DNA of 64,000 nucleotides from Pirellulaceae bacterium (GTDB lineage Bacteria; Planctomycetota; Planctomycetia; Pirellulales; Pirellulaceae), in contig JAGYIQ010000007.1 in assembly GCA_018402565.1 (NCBI GenBank), forward strand, positions 62,001 to 126,000. The letters run 5' to 3'. The stretch's first letter is position 1; each line of letters opens with the position of its first letter. Below the pieces are notes generated by a model. It worked only from the letters and a program-made list of their open reading frames with translations. It did no database searches and had not been told where the DNA came from. Positions 62,305-64,000 of this stretch are shown here, one piece after another. Both the position numbers and the translations under genes were made by a program.

Positions 62305-64000
62305 TTAGGGGGTCACGGTGATGTCGAGCACTTGGGTGCTGGGGATGGCCGAGGCGGCACTGACGGCGGCGGCTTCGAGTCGCGGTGTGCCGGTCTGCTC
62401 GGGGAGCAATCTCACGGTGAATCGCACGGTATCGCCGGCGCGAAGTTCCTGGATCGTGGTGAACTGGTGCTGCAGTCCATCGGCCGAGGACTGGACTCCC
62501 AAGTTGCCGCCGACCACGCCTTGGAACGCCAGTCCCGGCGGGGTTTGCAGCAAGATGCGGACGTTCTGGTCGCTGCTCGTGCGTTGGTTGCTGACCGCGA
62601 TTTCCACGTCCAGCGGTGTTTGTCGCCGGGCGATGGGACTGTTGGTGGTCAACTGGACCGCCAGCATACCCGGTGCCGTCGGCTGACCGCCGCTGGTCCC
62701 GGGGATACCGATGCCGGGGGTCGTGCCGGGATTGGTCCCGAGGCCGGGGTTGGTAGGCGGTGTCACGACTGACGGTGCTCCCGTGGCGATGACGCGGATG
62801 GCGACCTCCTTCAGGTCTTCCACTCCTTGGTCGGATTGGATCTGAAAGCGAGCGAAGCCGTTGCCGTCCAGGGCGATGCCTTGGTAGCCGAGGGTGACGT
62901 CGCGTGAGGAGCCGGGCACGAGTGTCTCGAGCGGGATGACGATCAAGCCGTTTTCCTCGTAGGCCTGCAGCGAGGCGCCGATCGGTTCCAGCGAAGTGGA
63001 GTTCGCGGTGCGGAGCCGCAGTCCGGTCAGTGGCACGTTGCCGGTGTTGGTGACTCGAGCAATGACGCGATGTTCTTGGCCGATCAAGGCCGTGCCCTCG
63101 CTGGCCAATTGCAGGGCAATGCCGGGTTGGTTGACATTGTTGGAGGAGATGCAGCGACGGATCGTGGCGGTATGTCCTCCGTCGGCTTGCACGTCGACGC
63201 GGAAGCAATGGGTGCCGGCCTCACGCAGTCGCAGGACCAACTGCAGTGACTTGCTTTCGCCAAAGGCCAGTGGCGTCGCCATGGGACCAAAGGTCACGGG
63301 TCCGGATTTGTCCACGATTTCCAAGCCAGAACTTTCCAACACAACGCGAGCCGTCAGGTTTCGGAGCGGTTCTTCACATTGGTTGACAAAGGTCAAGTTG
63401 AAGGTCGACAGATCGCCGACCCGGCCTTGGCGATCGCCGTCGATCTTTACACCCAGGCAGGGGGCCACCACTTGGGTCTCGGCACAGGCGCGGGTCTGCA
63501 ATTGGTCCACGGAGCTGGCGACATCGAAGCACAAGCGGGCCAAGCCGACGGCGGTATCGGACTTGAGTTGCAGATCGATGACGTTGGGGTTGGAACCGGG
63601 GGTGACATCGCCCAAATTCCAGACCAGGCGGTTGCCATATTCGGTGGGTTTAGGGTTGCTGCTGACAAAGGTCAGGCCCTCAGGCAGTCCTTCCAGCGTG
63701 ACGGTGGTTTCTCGCGCGATTTGGTCGCCGGGATTGGTGATCTCCAAGCGGTAGCTGAACGGGGTCGCGATGGCGACGGTTCGCGGCCCGATGGCTCGGA
63801 TTGTCAGGGCGGGGGCCACCCAGCGGATGCTGGTCACTCCGCTTTCGATCACCTCGAACCCGGCCGCGTTGTTGGAAGGTCGAATGATATCGACACGGAC
63901 GAAGGTGGTCCCAGGTCCGATCTCCGTCGAGGGCTGTTGGATCTCGACACTGGCATTGCCGTTGGGTCCCGTGATGACCTCGGCGGTTTGGCTACCGGAG
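62305..64000 (-). CDS. DUF11-type repeat surface protein, partial at window edge
   Basis: At least 565 residues; the reading frame is open to base 64000, so the N terminus lies outside. Repeats of about 115-125 residues look like DUF11/CARDB beta sandwiches: SYRLEITNPGDQIARETTVTLEGLPEG, then FNLTFVNQCEEPLRNLTARVVLESSGL, HRVIARVTNTGNVPLTGLRLR and DVEIAVSNQRTSSDQNVRI. A Pro/Gly/Thr linker lies between the third and last. Probably a large exported adhesin or envelope protein typical of planctomycetes. Confidence 0.75.
   Translation of the reverse strand, partial: SGSQTAEVITGPNGNASVEIQQPSTEIGPGTTFVRVDIIRPSNNAAGFEVIESGVTSIRWVAPALTIRAIGPRTVAIATPFSYRLEITNPGDQIARETTVTLEGLPEGLTFVSSNPKPTEYGNRLVWNLGDVTPGSNPNVIDLQLKSDTAVGLARLCFDVASSVDQLQTRACAETQVVAPCLGVKIDGDRQGRVGDLSTFNLTFVNQCEEPLRNLTARVVLESSGLEIVDKSGPVTFGPMATPLAFGESKSLQLVLRLREAGTHCFRVDVQADGGHTATIRRCISSNNVNQPGIALQLASEGTALIGQEHRVIARVTNTGNVPLTGLRLRTANSTSLEPIGASLQAYEENGLIVIPLETLVPGSSRDVTLGYQGIALDGNGFARFQIQSDQGVEDLKEVAIRVIATGAPSVVTPPTNPGLGTNPGTTPGIGIPGTSGGQPTAPGMLAVQLTTNSPIARRQTPLDVEIAVSNQRTSSDQNVRILLQTPPGLAFQGVVGGNLGVQSSADGLQHQFTTIQELRAGDTVRFTVRLLPEQTGTPRLEAAAVSAASAIPSTQVLDITVTP

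Noticed and set aside
61676-63208. 510-residue reading that extends DUF502 upstream
   Set aside because: The first ~315 residues are an out-of-frame reading of the DUF11-type gene; DUF502 starts at ATG 62260.

Overview
The window looks like chromosomal DNA of a planctomycete, probably a Rhodopirellula/Blastopirellula-type member of the Pirellulales. The evidence is family content: a PSCyt1/DUF1549/DUF1553 protein followed by a twin-arginine DUF1501 protein, a DUF1559 prepilin-type protein paired with a small lipoprotein, a GC-rich dockerin-like ending on a DNRLRE-type protein, and a secreted PQQ-propeller protein. No rRNA or tRNA gene and no transposase gene was recognised.

Region 1 (1-18862) is a one-directional array of polymorphic-toxin cassettes. 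Pieces of two scaffolds recur: a large low-complexity Ser/Thr/Gly-rich core (2069-5236, 6017-7516, 8850-10568, 13025-14455) and a Hint (hedgehog/intein-like) module (550-1657, 10649-12124, a scar near 12585). Each recurrence is joined to a different C-terminal toxin-like domain followed at once by a different small gene, the expected immunity gene (1657-2088, 5243-5713, 7988-8410, 12134-12508, 14457-15059, 16560-17105, 18605-18862). The toxin domains include a zincin-like HEFQH domain, a probable ADP-ribosyltransferase fold and a probable Ntox28-type fragment. Several scaffolds are truncated, frameshifted or cut by an in-frame stop, so much of the array reads as displaced cassettes and decaying copies. 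Hairpin-rich non-coding DNA separates cassettes, and a roughly 500-bp repeat lies at both ends (1-540 and 18895-19440).

Region 2 (19441-22272) has seven copies of a 112-bp tandem repeat, a cytochrome P450, and a small element with inverted ends related to a 161-bp MITE-like element at 50136-50296.

Region 3 (22273-30197, minus strand) is a likely operon of exported or membrane proteins: a two-helix membrane protein, a PDZ protein, a low-complexity exported protein and a FecR-like protein with concanavalin-like domains.

Region 4 (30665-38526, plus strand) begins with an unusual protein carrying two SF1 helicase modules, overlapping an alpha/beta hydrolase fused to a CPXCG zinc ribbon. A tightly overlapped YtrA-type operon follows (GntR regulator, ABC ATPase, permease, acyltransferase 3) with a visible palindromic operator at its start.

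Region 5 (39029-50118, plus strand) holds planctomycete envelope and catabolic genes: DUF1559 protein, lipoprotein, DNRLRE/dockerin protein with a strong terminator, PQQ-propeller protein, aldehyde dehydrogenase, and the PSCyt1/DUF1553 plus DUF1501 pair.

Region 6 (50327-57017) has a divergent arsenic cluster (arsC-like, arsR, acr3) and an RND efflux adaptor and pump.

Region 7 (57055-64000, minus strand) is conserved housekeeping: rpsI, rplM, a DinB-like protein, FlgM, two TatA/TatB-type proteins, an exported protein, a DUF502 membrane protein and a partial DUF11-type repeat protein that runs off the window.
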